A stretch of 64,000 nt of DNA from an uncultured Chitinophaga sp. (lineage in GTDB: Bacteria > Bacteroidota > Bacteroidia > Chitinophagales > Chitinophagaceae), in contig NZ_CALEJS010000015.1 of the NCBI RefSeq assembly GCF_937898475.1, forward strand, positions 1 through 64,000, given 5' to 3'. The notes beneath the pieces are model-generated. The model saw only the letters and a program-made list of their open reading frames with translations, did not search any database and was not told where the DNA came from. Shown in pieces: positions 7,256 through 16,491 of the stretch. Each line of letters opens with the position of its first letter. Position 1 is the first letter of the stretch. The position numbers and the translations under genes are program-made.

Positions 7256-10200
7256 TCATAACAACACTTTCTTCGTCATCATATCCACATTTCCAAAAGT
7301 TACGGTGCCGGTGTAAATACCGGGAGGCACATTTACGGGTTCCGTAAAAACATTCCGGCCTTTATACAACCGGAACTGGCGCCTGAAGATCACTCTCCCC
7401 ATGATATCCCGCAGGGTGAAATCTCCCGGACAGTCAGTGCCCGATAAAATAACGATGTTCAGTTGCTTGTTCACAGCAGTGAGCAAAAGATCATTGTTGT
7501 GCTCTTTAGCCAGCAGCTTTACTTTCTCTGACAGTATCAGGTGGTTGTCCCGGTCTGTCGTAGTGACCTGGTAAGTATTGACTCCGGAAAGCGGTTTGTG
7601 ATCCACAAAATTATAAGTCTTCGTCAATGGTCCTTTGTAATCTGCCCTCACTTGACCGATGGAAGAGGGGAGGTGTGTACCATCGTACCGCAGTACTTCA
7701 AAATAAGCCCCCGGGTTTTCATTAACAGCCTGCCATTGCAGGATCACCTGCCTGCGGCGGAAATTTGCCTGCAGTGCGATAATCCGGGCACAGGAAGTTA
7801 AGGAGGCATCTTCACTTTCAGCATAGCCGCTTACCCATAGAATGTCTTCCGTTGTACCGGCGGTAGAACGGCCAATAGCGGTAGAGCCAGTTGTTGTGTT
7901 GGAGCCATTCGTGTACAGCCGGAATGTAACCGTAGTACCACCGGGCAGGTTTTGCAGTTCGGGGATCTTCGACAGGTCCACGTGCGGCATGAATTCTCCT
8001 TCCGTATTGGCGGCAATGGCTAAGGTGAAGGGGGCGTCTGCTTTGTAGAAATCGGTACCATTGAGACTATACTTCCAGTAATACACTTTAGCCCCGCCGC
8101 CTGAAGCGCGGAGCTTAAAATCCAGGCCATTTAAGCTTAATTTCTGCCCGGGTTTGGCAATGAGGCTGAAACCAAAATACATGTTGTTCGCAATAGCAAT
8201 AGCCGTATCTGCCAGGTTGGAGCTGGAGGCGGTGGTGGTTAAGGAGGCAAAGGCCCTGGCAAGGCCGGTGGCATTCAAACCGGCGCCACGAACCAGGCTG
8301 GTTGCCGTAACGGCGCTGTCTACCGTAGTGGGTGCAATATCCGTTTCATTTCCAGCGGTTGCAGGGGTAGCAAACTGCCAGGCCACTAGTTTTTCCGGCG
8401 TGATAACGGGAACGGCTGCTCCGTTTACCGCCAGTACATAATCCGTGGTGCTGGATGTGGCCGATCTTCCAAATGCCGTAGTGGCGGTGGTGGTGTTGGA
8501 GCCATTGGTATACATCCGGAAGTAAACGGTCTGGCCTGCAGCGATTTCCTGTAAGGCCGGGATACCCGACAGGTCGATGGGCGCCTGCGCATCGCCTTCA
8601 TCAGCAGTGCCGCCAGACAATACCCGCGGGTTGGCGATCTTTTCAAAGTTGATGCCATCAAAACTGTATTTCCAGTAGTATACTTTTGCACCGCCGGGAG
8701 ATACTCTTAGCTTGTAATTTATGTCACTGAGAGATACCTTGTACCCGGGATGAACACCGATACTAAAAGTATAATACATCTCCTGCGCAATCGCTGTTGC
8801 CGTATCCTCAACGGCTGCTGTAGTGGGTATGCTGGTTAAGGAAACAAAGGTACGGTGCAGCACAAACGGCGCTCCGGCAGTATCGGTTGCCCGCAGTCCG
8901 GCGCCACGTTGTAAAGGTCCCACATTTAAAGCGGCATCAGTTAAGGTAGCGGCAGCTGTTGCTTCACCGCCGGTCCTTAATGGGGTGGCAAACTGCCAGG
9001 CCGCCAGCGGTTGTTTGCTGGCGGTATCTTCTGCAATACCACTTACAGTGAGCGCGTAATCATCGCTTGTGCCGGGGCTGGAGCCGCCAATTCCTGCTAT
9101 GTCTGAACTACCATTCATCCCGTTAACATACAATCTGAAAAAGATGGTCTTATCCGGTCCTATATCCTGCAATTCAGGATAAGCCGACAGATCTACCGTT
9201 GCCTGTGAAGTTGACTTAGCGGCATTAAATAAGTAGGATTTTGACAAATACCTGAAATGCACGCCATCGAGGCTGTATTTCCAATACCACAGCTTCAGGG
9301 TAGATCCGGTAGATAGCAGCCGCGCATCAATTGTTGACAAGGAGATCTTTTGTGATGCTTTGGGTTTTACGGTAAACTGGAAGTACAGGTTGTTATTGAT
9401 GGCCACCGTCGTGTCAGACGCATAGAGCGTTGATGCCACCGAAGTCGTAGCGCCATAGCCGCCGGGTAGCGATACACTTCCTGCGCTGAAACCCGCCCCT
9501 CTTTTTAAGGTAGACACGTTCACCGCTGCATGGTGTAAACTGGAATGAACGGAGTCTTCTGCACCTGTACTTGCGGGGCTTCCAAACTGCCAGCCCAGTA
9601 AGGGCACGGTTTTTTTAGCAGGGCCTGCATTCTTACGTTTATAAATGGTAAAGTCATCAATATCCAGCCGCCCGTTGTTAGCGGTGCCCAATCCGAATTT
9701 ATTGATCCTGAAACGTACATTCCCGGGAATGTCCATGATAAAAGTGGCTTGTTGTTTATTCAGCTGGTGGGTTGACATGACAGGCCCTATAGCGGTCCAG
9801 GTAAGTCCCTGGTTGATGGAATATTCCAGTTGCCATTTAGATACGCTGTCAGCTGCATAGGTACTATGCTGCAGCGTTACTTTGGAAGCGCCCTCCGTAA
9901 CATCGAAGTTCATTTGTAAGTAAGCGGGCGCGGTGTTGCGGTCAATGATCCTTATCCCGTAGGTGCCGCTGGTGGGCTTGTCGTTCGCCGAGCTGCCGCC
10001 CATAATGGCGTTGTTTAAAGTCCAGCTGCCTGTTCTGAAGGTCACCGTGCCGTTTGCATAGGAAGTTTTGAGCGGATCGGGGTTCTCAAAATCTTCGGGA
10101 AACTGCGGGTATAATGCGCCCAGCTCATTCTCCTTCTGGTCAAGCACCGCCATCACGGCATAGTGATCTGAGGCGGTATGCCCGTTAAAAAGATCCAGTA

Positions 10201-10951
10201 ATACATCGTGCTCATAGGCTTTCCAGGTACTGGTGGCAAAAATATAATCTACAATAGTCCGCTCTCTTCTGTCAATATTAAAACCATTGCCTGTTCCGCG
10301 TTCTTTCTCATGATCAATGACTGCCAGGTTTTTCGTATCCTTCAATAATACGGAATTGTTCAGGGTAATATAATTGGGATCCCATTGCGTGGTATTAAGA
10401 TCGCCCATCAGCAGGGTAGGGGTACTGCCTGCGATATCGTTGATCTTTTGTAAGATCAGCTGAACACTGTTGGTGCGCGCAACTGTTCCAACGTGGTCAA
10501 AGTGCGAACAGAAAACATAGAAATTCAAACCCGTTAACTGGTCAGTAAACTGCGCCCATATACATATGCGCGCAAATTTGGCATCCCAGCCCTTCCCGGG
10601 AAGATCCGGCGTTTCTGACAGATAGAACTGTCCATGTGATTGCAGGGTGAGGCGTTGTGTATTATACAACAGGCCTACCTGGAGCGTGGCGTCAAAACCG
10701 ATGCTGTCAAATCTTGGCAGCGTATCCACCAGGTAGCCGGCCATCGATGGTAAGGTTTCCTGGAGCCCGATAATATCCGGTTGATATTTTTCAAACTGCG
10801 AAACCACCATCAGTTTCCGGTCTGCCCAGAGATTACCTGTATCGGTAGCGTTATCGCCCCGCAGGTTGTAGGTGATGGCATTCAGCCTTTGTGCTTTTGC
10901 TGCCAGCCCCCACATGGAAGTCAGCAACAGGATAGAGATGAAATACTTCAT
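7256..10951 (-). CDS. secreted endonuclease/exonuclease/phosphatase-family protein, T9SS cargo
   Basis: A 1231-aa exported protein with signal peptide (1-20). Residues about 22-275 form an endonuclease/exonuclease/phosphatase domain: AITYNLRG with Asn29, LQE with Glu65, MGDLNTTQWD, and TASDHYAVMAVL. All catalytic positions are present, so it should cleave phosphodiesters or phosphate esters in a metal-dependent way. A beta-sandwich follows (about 290-440). Three related modules of about 200 aa start near residues 449, 649 and 855, each with a W-Q-F-(G/A)-(S/T)-P opening. The last 80 residues are a T9SS type A-like sorting tail. It is the last gene of the GH92 locus, where it may remove phosphate from mannan or act as a nuclease. 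Confidence 0.85.
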   Translation of the reverse strand: MKYFISILLLTSMWGLAAKAQRLNAITYNLRGDNATDTGNLWADRKLMVVSQFEKYQPDIIGLQETLPSMAGYLVDTLPRFDSIGFDATLQVGLLYNTQRLTLQSHGQFYLSETPDLPGKGWDAKFARICIWAQFTDQLTGLNFYVFCSHFDHVGTVARTNSVQLILQKINDIAGSTPTLLMGDLNTTQWDPNYITLNNSVLLKDTKNLAVIDHEKERGTGNGFNIDRRERTIVDYIFATSTWKAYEHDVLLDLFNGHTASDHYAVMAVLDQKENELGALYPQFPEDFENPDPLKTSYANGTVTFRTGSWTLNNAIMGGSSANDKPTSGTYGIRIIDRNTAPAYLQMNFDVTEGASKVTLQHSTYAADSVSKWQLEYSINQGLTWTAIGPVMSTHQLNKQQATFIMDIPGNVRFRINKFGLGTANNGRLDIDDFTIYKRKNAGPAKKTVPLLGWQFGSPASTGAEDSVHSSLHHAAVNVSTLKRGAGFSAGSVSLPGGYGATTSVASTLYASDTTVAINNNLYFQFTVKPKASQKISLSTIDARLLSTGSTLKLWYWKYSLDGVHFRYLSKSYLFNAAKSTSQATVDLSAYPELQDIGPDKTIFFRLYVNGMNGSSDIAGIGGSSPGTSDDYALTVSGIAEDTASKQPLAAWQFATPLRTGGEATAAATLTDAALNVGPLQRGAGLRATDTAGAPFVLHRTFVSLTSIPTTAAVEDTATAIAQEMYYTFSIGVHPGYKVSLSDINYKLRVSPGGAKVYYWKYSFDGINFEKIANPRVLSGGTADEGDAQAPIDLSGIPALQEIAAGQTVYFRMYTNGSNTTTATTAFGRSATSSTTDYVLAVNGAAVPVITPEKLVAWQFATPATAGNETDIAPTTVDSAVTATSLVRGAGLNATGLARAFASLTTTASSSNLADTAIAIANNMYFGFSLIAKPGQKLSLNGLDFKLRASGGGAKVYYWKYSLNGTDFYKADAPFTLAIAANTEGEFMPHVDLSKIPELQNLPGGTTVTFRLYTNGSNTTTGSTAIGRSTAGTTEDILWVSGYAESEDASLTSCARIIALQANFRRRQVILQWQAVNENPGAYFEVLRYDGTHLPSSIGQVRADYKGPLTKTYNFVDHKPLSGVNTYQVTTTDRDNHLILSEKVKLLAKEHNNDLLLTAVNKQLNIVILSGTDCPGDFTLRDIMGRVIFRRQFRLYKGRNVFTEPVNVPPGIYTGTVTFGNVDMMTKKVLL

Positions 10952-10985
10952 GGTTTAGTGATTTAAACAAGGGTATTATTATCTT

Positions 10986-12407
10986 TTAATGCATCGTAAC
11001 TACAATGTTTTGCACACCTGTTGCTGTCCCGCTGATCTTAAGCTCCTTTTGTTGTACACCGTTGATCGTAAATGATGCTACCCGGCTTCCGTTTCCCCGG
11101 ATGGCCACATTGAGGATGGCCTTTCTGTAGGGGATAGCCGTGATGCTTAATTTGTGTACGTTATCTGGCAGGAAGGGCTTTATGTATAAGGCGTCTTCTG
11201 AGAATGTAAATCCCAGCAGGCCGTTGAACACCATCCGCAGGTAAGCGGTTGCAGACCAAGTCTGGTTTTTGAATGATGTCCAGTGAATGTCTTTCTCCGT
11301 TCTTCTGCGTTGCCAGCCGCCATCGGGTATGCCGGAATCAGCGTTATAAATTTCACGGAAGTTATAGTTGCCCTTATCTTCATCCAGGGCCAGGTGGACC
11401 AGGTTGTTTAATTCGCGGGTGAAGATGTCATGGTTGTTAGTGTGGATGGCGGCATCGGCGAAGAAACCGTTTACCATCGGCCAGACTACCACGTTATGCC
11501 TGCCGGGCTTTTTTGCATTGTACCGCGCAAAAGCGGGTGTAATGGAAGGAATGCCATGTGCGGACGTGTTGGCTGCTTTTATTACTTCAGCGCTCTCTTG
11601 CGGGTCAATAATGCCGAATAAGACAGCAAAGGAAATGCCCAGCGCTTCCTGTGAACGGTCAACGTTTCCCTGGCTATCCACCAGGTAGTAAAATTGACGC
11701 TCCTTTGCATTGTAAAGGTGTTGCAGGATCTGTGCTTCCAGTGCGGTTGCCTGTTGCTCATAGCTTTGCTGCTGTCCGTCTTTCAGCAGGCGGCTCATAG
11801 CAGCAAGCGCCTGGTAAGCGCCGAAGTAAACGGCATTGGTGCTTAAACATTTGATGGTCTTTGATCGTTCATGGTCAAGCACAAAGGACGAACCGTTCAG
11901 GCTATCATATACGGTTTCCGGGTAACCGGCTATCCCGTCGTTAAACACAGAGGGCCCGGTAAATAACCCGTAGCTGCTGTCATAAGCGCTTTGCTCCAGT
12001 GCTTTCATGGTGTTTGCGGCACACCTGTAAGCTGCTTCCAGGAACACCTTATCGCCCGTTACCTTATAGTGATGTAAGGCCGCTATCGCCCAGATGATCT
12101 TATCCCAGTACTGGTGACCGACCGTATCCTTTTTTACGGTAACGCTCCATAATGAATTGGCGGCTACCTGCGGTCTTAATAAGCTGGCGCAGTTCCAGGA
12201 GTTGATCGCAATATCCCTGGTCCATTCGCCGCCGTAATCGCCGCCGGCAGCCAGCACGCCCCGCCGCACATTGATGTCTACGGTGTTCACCGCCAGGTTA
12301 AAGGCATCCACCAGCGCCGCATTATCAGCACTGATCTTTTGTGCGTGTACCGCAAGCGGCCCTGCAAAGTTTATCAACAGGCATAAAACGGATAGTATGT
12401 TTCGCAT
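10986..12407 (-). CDS. secreted (alpha/alpha)6-barrel glycosidase, family unassigned
   Basis: This 473-aa protein has a signal peptide (1-22). The motif GGDYGGEWTRDIAINSW near residue 53 and later VVVWPMVNGFFADAA and HWTSFKNQTWSATAYLRM are characteristic of the six-hairpin glycosidases related to glycogen debranching enzyme, trehalase and GH63 (MGH1-like). The acidic residues in the E-W-T-R-D motif are candidate catalytic or substrate-binding residues. Its place between GH92 and the phosphodiesterase suggests action on alpha-linked mannose or glucose in the same glycan. The exact family cannot be fixed by eye. Confidence 0.7.
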   Translation of the reverse strand: MRNILSVLCLLINFAGPLAVHAQKISADNAALVDAFNLAVNTVDINVRRGVLAAGGDYGGEWTRDIAINSWNCASLLRPQVAANSLWSVTVKKDTVGHQYWDKIIWAIAALHHYKVTGDKVFLEAAYRCAANTMKALEQSAYDSSYGLFTGPSVFNDGIAGYPETVYDSLNGSSFVLDHERSKTIKCLSTNAVYFGAYQALAAMSRLLKDGQQQSYEQQATALEAQILQHLYNAKERQFYYLVDSQGNVDRSQEALGISFAVLFGIIDPQESAEVIKAANTSAHGIPSITPAFARYNAKKPGRHNVVVWPMVNGFFADAAIHTNNHDIFTRELNNLVHLALDEDKGNYNFREIYNADSGIPDGGWQRRRTEKDIHWTSFKNQTWSATAYLRMVFNGLLGFTFSEDALYIKPFLPDNVHKLSITAIPYRKAILNVAIRGNGSRVASFTINGVQQKELKISGTATGVQNIVVTMH

Positions 12408-12430
12408 TACATTTTATGTTGTGAATGATT

Positions 12431-14533
12431 TTAAAATTGATGATCGTCTTCCATATTGCTTAGCCAGCCTTCGGGCGAAGCGTTCGTTTCCGGTTGAGCG
12501 GAGGCCGTAATTTCCAGTTTGCCGCCCGCCATTATTTCCTGGTGGGTAAGGTAGATCCGGTTCAGCGCTTTGCCGTTCAGCGTTACGCTTTTGATGTACT
12601 TATTATCCGGCCCGTAGTTTTTAACCGTTATCTCAAATGGCTGCTTGCCGCCAGGATGTATCTTCACCGTTTGCAGCAGGGGCACATTTAAATAATAAAC
12701 CGGCCAACCCGGACAAGCGGGGAAAATGCCGCAGGCGGCGAGGATATACCAGGCAGACATGGCGCCGGCGTCATCATCCATGGTGCGGATGTAGGCTTTG
12801 GGCTCGTTCTTGTAAACTCTGTCTACAAAAGGATCAATACCCCTGCTGTTGTCGTTGAAGTAGTATTGTACCACGGTGTCTGCAGTAAAGCGGTGCACCA
12901 GCTCCTGCGACTTCCACGGCTGCCCGGCTGCATTGTACAGTAAGGGCGCCTGCAGATCCGGCTCATTGGCATGATTGTACAGATCGTTGTTGAAGAACTG
13001 GTTCAGCTGGCTAAGAAAGGCGGATGTTCCACCCGTAAGATCGATCAGTCCTTTCACATCAAAAGGCACAAACCAGCGATACTGCCAGATCGTGCCCTGG
13101 TAAAGGTTGCGCGCCTGCACCTTGTCTACGTCTTTTGCGTCCAGGTTCTTGAAATCCTTTAGCCAGTATTTTTTGTAATCGCGGGCCTTTTGCAGGTAGC
13201 TGTCATGCTGTTCCTCCTTTTTAAGGATCTTTAATATCTCTGCAAATGCCCAGGTATCATAGCTGGATTCCAGCGCCTTGTCGGGCTTCGAGAAATCAAG
13301 ACGATCTGTTTCACTGGCCAGCGAATCGAGGATCAGGTCAAACCTGAAGGGGTAACCCTTCCGGTAGGCATCCAGCAAGACCACTATAGCATGTTCGGTC
13401 CGCACCGTATTGCTGGGCTCTGTCGGGGTAGCGTAATCCTGTTTGCCGGCTGTATACAGATTAGCCAGGGAGCTGACCATTCCCTTATATTTTTCGGGCC
13501 AGCCGATGGAAAGCAGGGGCAGCTGCGTACGGTAGTTGTCCCAGATGGCCCAGCCGTTATACATGGTGTCCCGGCTTTTCTTTTCGATGCCGTCTGTACC
13601 GCGGTAAGTGCCATCCGTTTCAGAGATCTGGTAAGGCGACTGTAGTGTTCTGTACAGCAGGGAATAGAACAATTGCTGTTGCGCCGTATCCCCGCTCACT
13701 TCAATCTTTCTTAACATCCTGTTCCAGGCCTCATGGCTTTCTTTACGGAGCTGGTCAAATGTGCCGGGAAAGAGCGATGATCTTGCATAATCAATACTTA
13801 CAGCAGACATGCCCACCCTGATCTCAGCCGGATCATTTGCAGTATGGAACAGGGCTGTCAGCTGGTGCGCGGAGTTTTCCGTCCAGGTAACCGCCTGGCT
13901 GAACTCCAGGTAATAGTACAGTTTATAGGTCCCTGCATTGCAGGTGGTGCGTGCTGTGATCCAGCCGCTTAAAGTACGATCCGTGGTGAAATGTTCTTCT
14001 GCTACGAATTTGTTGGCTAAGGTATGTGCAAGATCAATGAAATAGCCGTTTTTCCCGGCAGGAAACTGGTAACGGTGCATACCGGTTTTTTGTCCGGCAG
14101 CTGATTCCGCCACAATGTTATTGGTAAAGCTGACCTGGTAGTAGCCGGGCGTGCCGGACTGCTGAACCTTGATCAATGCTTTATCCCCATCTGCTGCAAT
14201 GAAAGGCCTGATTAAAATATTGCCGCCGCTTCCCCTGCAGCCCACGCCCTCAAAGCGATGATGTGTAAATCCCAGGAAACGTTTTGCCGCATACTCATAG
14301 CCGGTGTGGGTAGCGGGATACGTTTGCGGTCCGATGCTGAGCATACTGAATGGATAGGATGCCGCAGGGGAGAGCTGGCCATGATCGCCCGATGTTCCTA
14401 AGAACACATTGACACTTGCCGCAGGATCCAATGCTGCACCTTTAGCAATACCATGACTGCTTGTCCGCTGCGCATCAGCCATACTTACACCTGAGGATAG
14501 CAATATGGCGAGGAAATATTTAGTGTGTCTCAT
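12431..14533 (-). CDS. GH92 family exo-alpha-mannosidase
   Basis: An exported enzyme of about 700 aa. I chose the start at 14533 because a signal peptide begins there (MRHTKYFLAILLSSGVSMA); an in-frame start 33 nt upstream is less likely. GH92 hallmarks are present: FLGTSGDHGQLSPAASYPF at the N-terminus, GFTHHRFEGVGC, ATPTEPSNTVRTEHA, the catalytic-acid region HANEPDLQAPLLY and the base region MDDDAGAMSAWYIL. These Ca-dependent inverting enzymes remove alpha-1,2/1,3-linked mannose from N-glycans or yeast mannan. It lies in the SusC/SusD operon, directing the locus to mannose-rich glycans. Confidence 0.92.
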   Translation of the reverse strand: MRHTKYFLAILLSSGVSMADAQRTSSHGIAKGAALDPAASVNVFLGTSGDHGQLSPAASYPFSMLSIGPQTYPATHTGYEYAAKRFLGFTHHRFEGVGCRGSGGNILIRPFIAADGDKALIKVQQSGTPGYYQVSFTNNIVAESAAGQKTGMHRYQFPAGKNGYFIDLAHTLANKFVAEEHFTTDRTLSGWITARTTCNAGTYKLYYYLEFSQAVTWTENSAHQLTALFHTANDPAEIRVGMSAVSIDYARSSLFPGTFDQLRKESHEAWNRMLRKIEVSGDTAQQQLFYSLLYRTLQSPYQISETDGTYRGTDGIEKKSRDTMYNGWAIWDNYRTQLPLLSIGWPEKYKGMVSSLANLYTAGKQDYATPTEPSNTVRTEHAIVVLLDAYRKGYPFRFDLILDSLASETDRLDFSKPDKALESSYDTWAFAEILKILKKEEQHDSYLQKARDYKKYWLKDFKNLDAKDVDKVQARNLYQGTIWQYRWFVPFDVKGLIDLTGGTSAFLSQLNQFFNNDLYNHANEPDLQAPLLYNAAGQPWKSQELVHRFTADTVVQYYFNDNSRGIDPFVDRVYKNEPKAYIRTMDDDAGAMSAWYILAACGIFPACPGWPVYYLNVPLLQTVKIHPGGKQPFEITVKNYGPDNKYIKSVTLNGKALNRIYLTHQEIMAGGKLEITASAQPETNASPEGWLSNMEDDHQF

Positions 14534-14681
14534 ATGCAAAGCGGTTACCCGGCGGTGCAATGGCACCGCCCGGATATGTATTTCAATATGGATGAATGTT
14601 AAAAGGTTTTCCAGGTCCAGGTGATAACGTGGCCAATAACTTAGCGGCAGACGTACTGCCTGCCGCTAAAGCTGCTGCTGA

Positions 14682-16472
14682 TTACCAACCGGGATTCTGT
14701 CCCAGGTTGGGATTCACTTGCCGGTCGTTCTCAGGTATAGGGAATAAATAGAACTTGTCATCCCAGGTGCGTGTCACATTCGTAAGCCAGGTCAGCTCAC
14801 CGGAAGTACCGTTAGCCAGTTGTTGTGGATTGGGACCACTCCTGATCGTTTCCGCAACATTCACATACGTTACCCCGGGGATGGTAGTAGCTGGTCTTTC
14901 CTGGTAGAAGAGCACATCCAGTACACCATCTTCATTCAGGTCCATTGCCTGGTCTAAAGCAGGTACATAAAAGCCGTTCCATACCTGCTCCATTAACGGC
15001 CCGCGTTTCCACCGCACGATGTCATAGAAACGGAAACCTTCCAATGCCAGTTCGATCCCTCTTTCGCGGCGGATCTCCAGCAGCACAGGATCGCTGATGT
15101 CCGGGAAATAATTGGTCTTTAAATAGGGATCTGCCAACACCGGCTTCGTGCTGGTATTACCGGTGATGCCCGCCCTTCTTCTCAGGGCGCCTATCGTCTT
15201 ATTCCAGTCTTCATCCGTCAGTGTGCCAAGTTCCCCTTTCGCTTCCGCGTAATTCAACAGCACCTCTGCATAGCGTATCAAAGGCAATGAATTGGTATTG
15301 CGGGAACCGCCATCCATGGATGCATCGTCCATGGTCAGTTTAATGGGCTGATAGCCGGTGTAGGTATAAGAAAACACCGGCGGAGCGGCTTGCTGTACGC
15401 CACCATTGGAACGTGTATAGCTGCCCATTCTTATTGTTTGCTGCAGGCGCATATCACGGCCTTTTACCTCTTCCGGAAATGTCATGGTCTGATAGCCGGC
15501 TTTATTTGTGAATGGCGTACCATCTATATTCAGGTAAGTATTGATGAAGGTACGGGTGAAACTGAGCCTGTCGCCATAGGTAGAACTGGTCAGGTACCAG
15601 TTGGCATCGTTATAAATAGCCAGGGTAGGATCCACCAGGTTAGCCAGGATGGTTTCAGCCGGGATGACCGCCTGGCTGTTAAACAGGTTCCTGTAAGCTT
15701 TGTCGGTACCACCGGCTGTGTTTAAAGCAAAGCCGCCTTTTGTCATTACCTGTTCTGCCGCTTCTGCAGCGGCGGTCAGCAGGGCATCTGCGGAGGCTTG
15801 CAGCTCGTATTCCGTGTGATATTTCCGGAAGGTGCCTTCAAACAAACATACCCTTGACTTAAAGGCCAGCGCCGTATATTTTGTGATCAGGCTGCGGCTG
15901 TTATCGGCGGTGGTGATATGGGCCGCTGCATAATCCAGGTCTGCCATAATGGAATCAACGATCAGGGTTCTTGGATCGCGGCCCGCATACAAACCGGGAT
16001 CGTCTACATCAAATGGCCGGTTGATCCAGGGTACGTCTCCAAAGCGTTTCAGCTTCTCAAAATAGAACCAGCCACGGAAGAAGCGCGCAAGGCCGATATA
16101 GTGTTCACGGTCTGCCTGCGCAACAGCGGGATCTGTACAGTTTTGTATGAAGTAGTTGACGTTGCGCAGATCGCTCCATGACCATCCCGAGCTTTGCTGC
16201 GGACTGAAAGCCCCCGGGCGGATGAAATCAGGCACAGTGGTGCGCGCGCAATAATCGCTCATGGCATCGCCCCGTATAATAGCACTGGTGGTAGGCAGCA
16301 TATTATAGAATGAATTGGTATATAATTCAAGACCGGCCTTACTGCCGAATACGGCCGCTTTACTGGCAGTGGCTTTCGGTTGCTGGTCCAGCTTCTTACA
16401 GCCAATGCTCATGCTGCCTGCCAGGAACATAAGCAGCAATGGCCTGAACAATTTTTCACTAACGATGGTCAT
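14682..16472 (-). CDS. SusD/RagB-family glycan-binding lipoprotein
   Basis: This 596-aa protein has a lipoprotein signal (SMSIGC, lipid-attachment Cys at about residue 25). It carries the SusD-like N-terminal TPR region (FRGWFYFEKLKRFGDVPWIN) and the C-terminal RagB region (LEIRRERGIELALEGFRFYD). It sits on the cell surface as the lid of the adjacent SusC transporter and captures oligosaccharides. It is 19 nt downstream of the SusC gene in the same operon. Confidence 0.95.
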   Translation of the reverse strand: MTIVSEKLFRPLLLMFLAGSMSIGCKKLDQQPKATASKAAVFGSKAGLELYTNSFYNMLPTTSAIIRGDAMSDYCARTTVPDFIRPGAFSPQQSSGWSWSDLRNVNYFIQNCTDPAVAQADREHYIGLARFFRGWFYFEKLKRFGDVPWINRPFDVDDPGLYAGRDPRTLIVDSIMADLDYAAAHITTADNSRSLITKYTALAFKSRVCLFEGTFRKYHTEYELQASADALLTAAAEAAEQVMTKGGFALNTAGGTDKAYRNLFNSQAVIPAETILANLVDPTLAIYNDANWYLTSSTYGDRLSFTRTFINTYLNIDGTPFTNKAGYQTMTFPEEVKGRDMRLQQTIRMGSYTRSNGGVQQAAPPVFSYTYTGYQPIKLTMDDASMDGGSRNTNSLPLIRYAEVLLNYAEAKGELGTLTDEDWNKTIGALRRRAGITGNTSTKPVLADPYLKTNYFPDISDPVLLEIRRERGIELALEGFRFYDIVRWKRGPLMEQVWNGFYVPALDQAMDLNEDGVLDVLFYQERPATTIPGVTYVNVAETIRSGPNPQQLANGTSGELTWLTNVTRTWDDKFYLFPIPENDRQVNPNLGQNPGW

Positions 16473-16491
16473 ATCAGAATGTCTTTAATTG

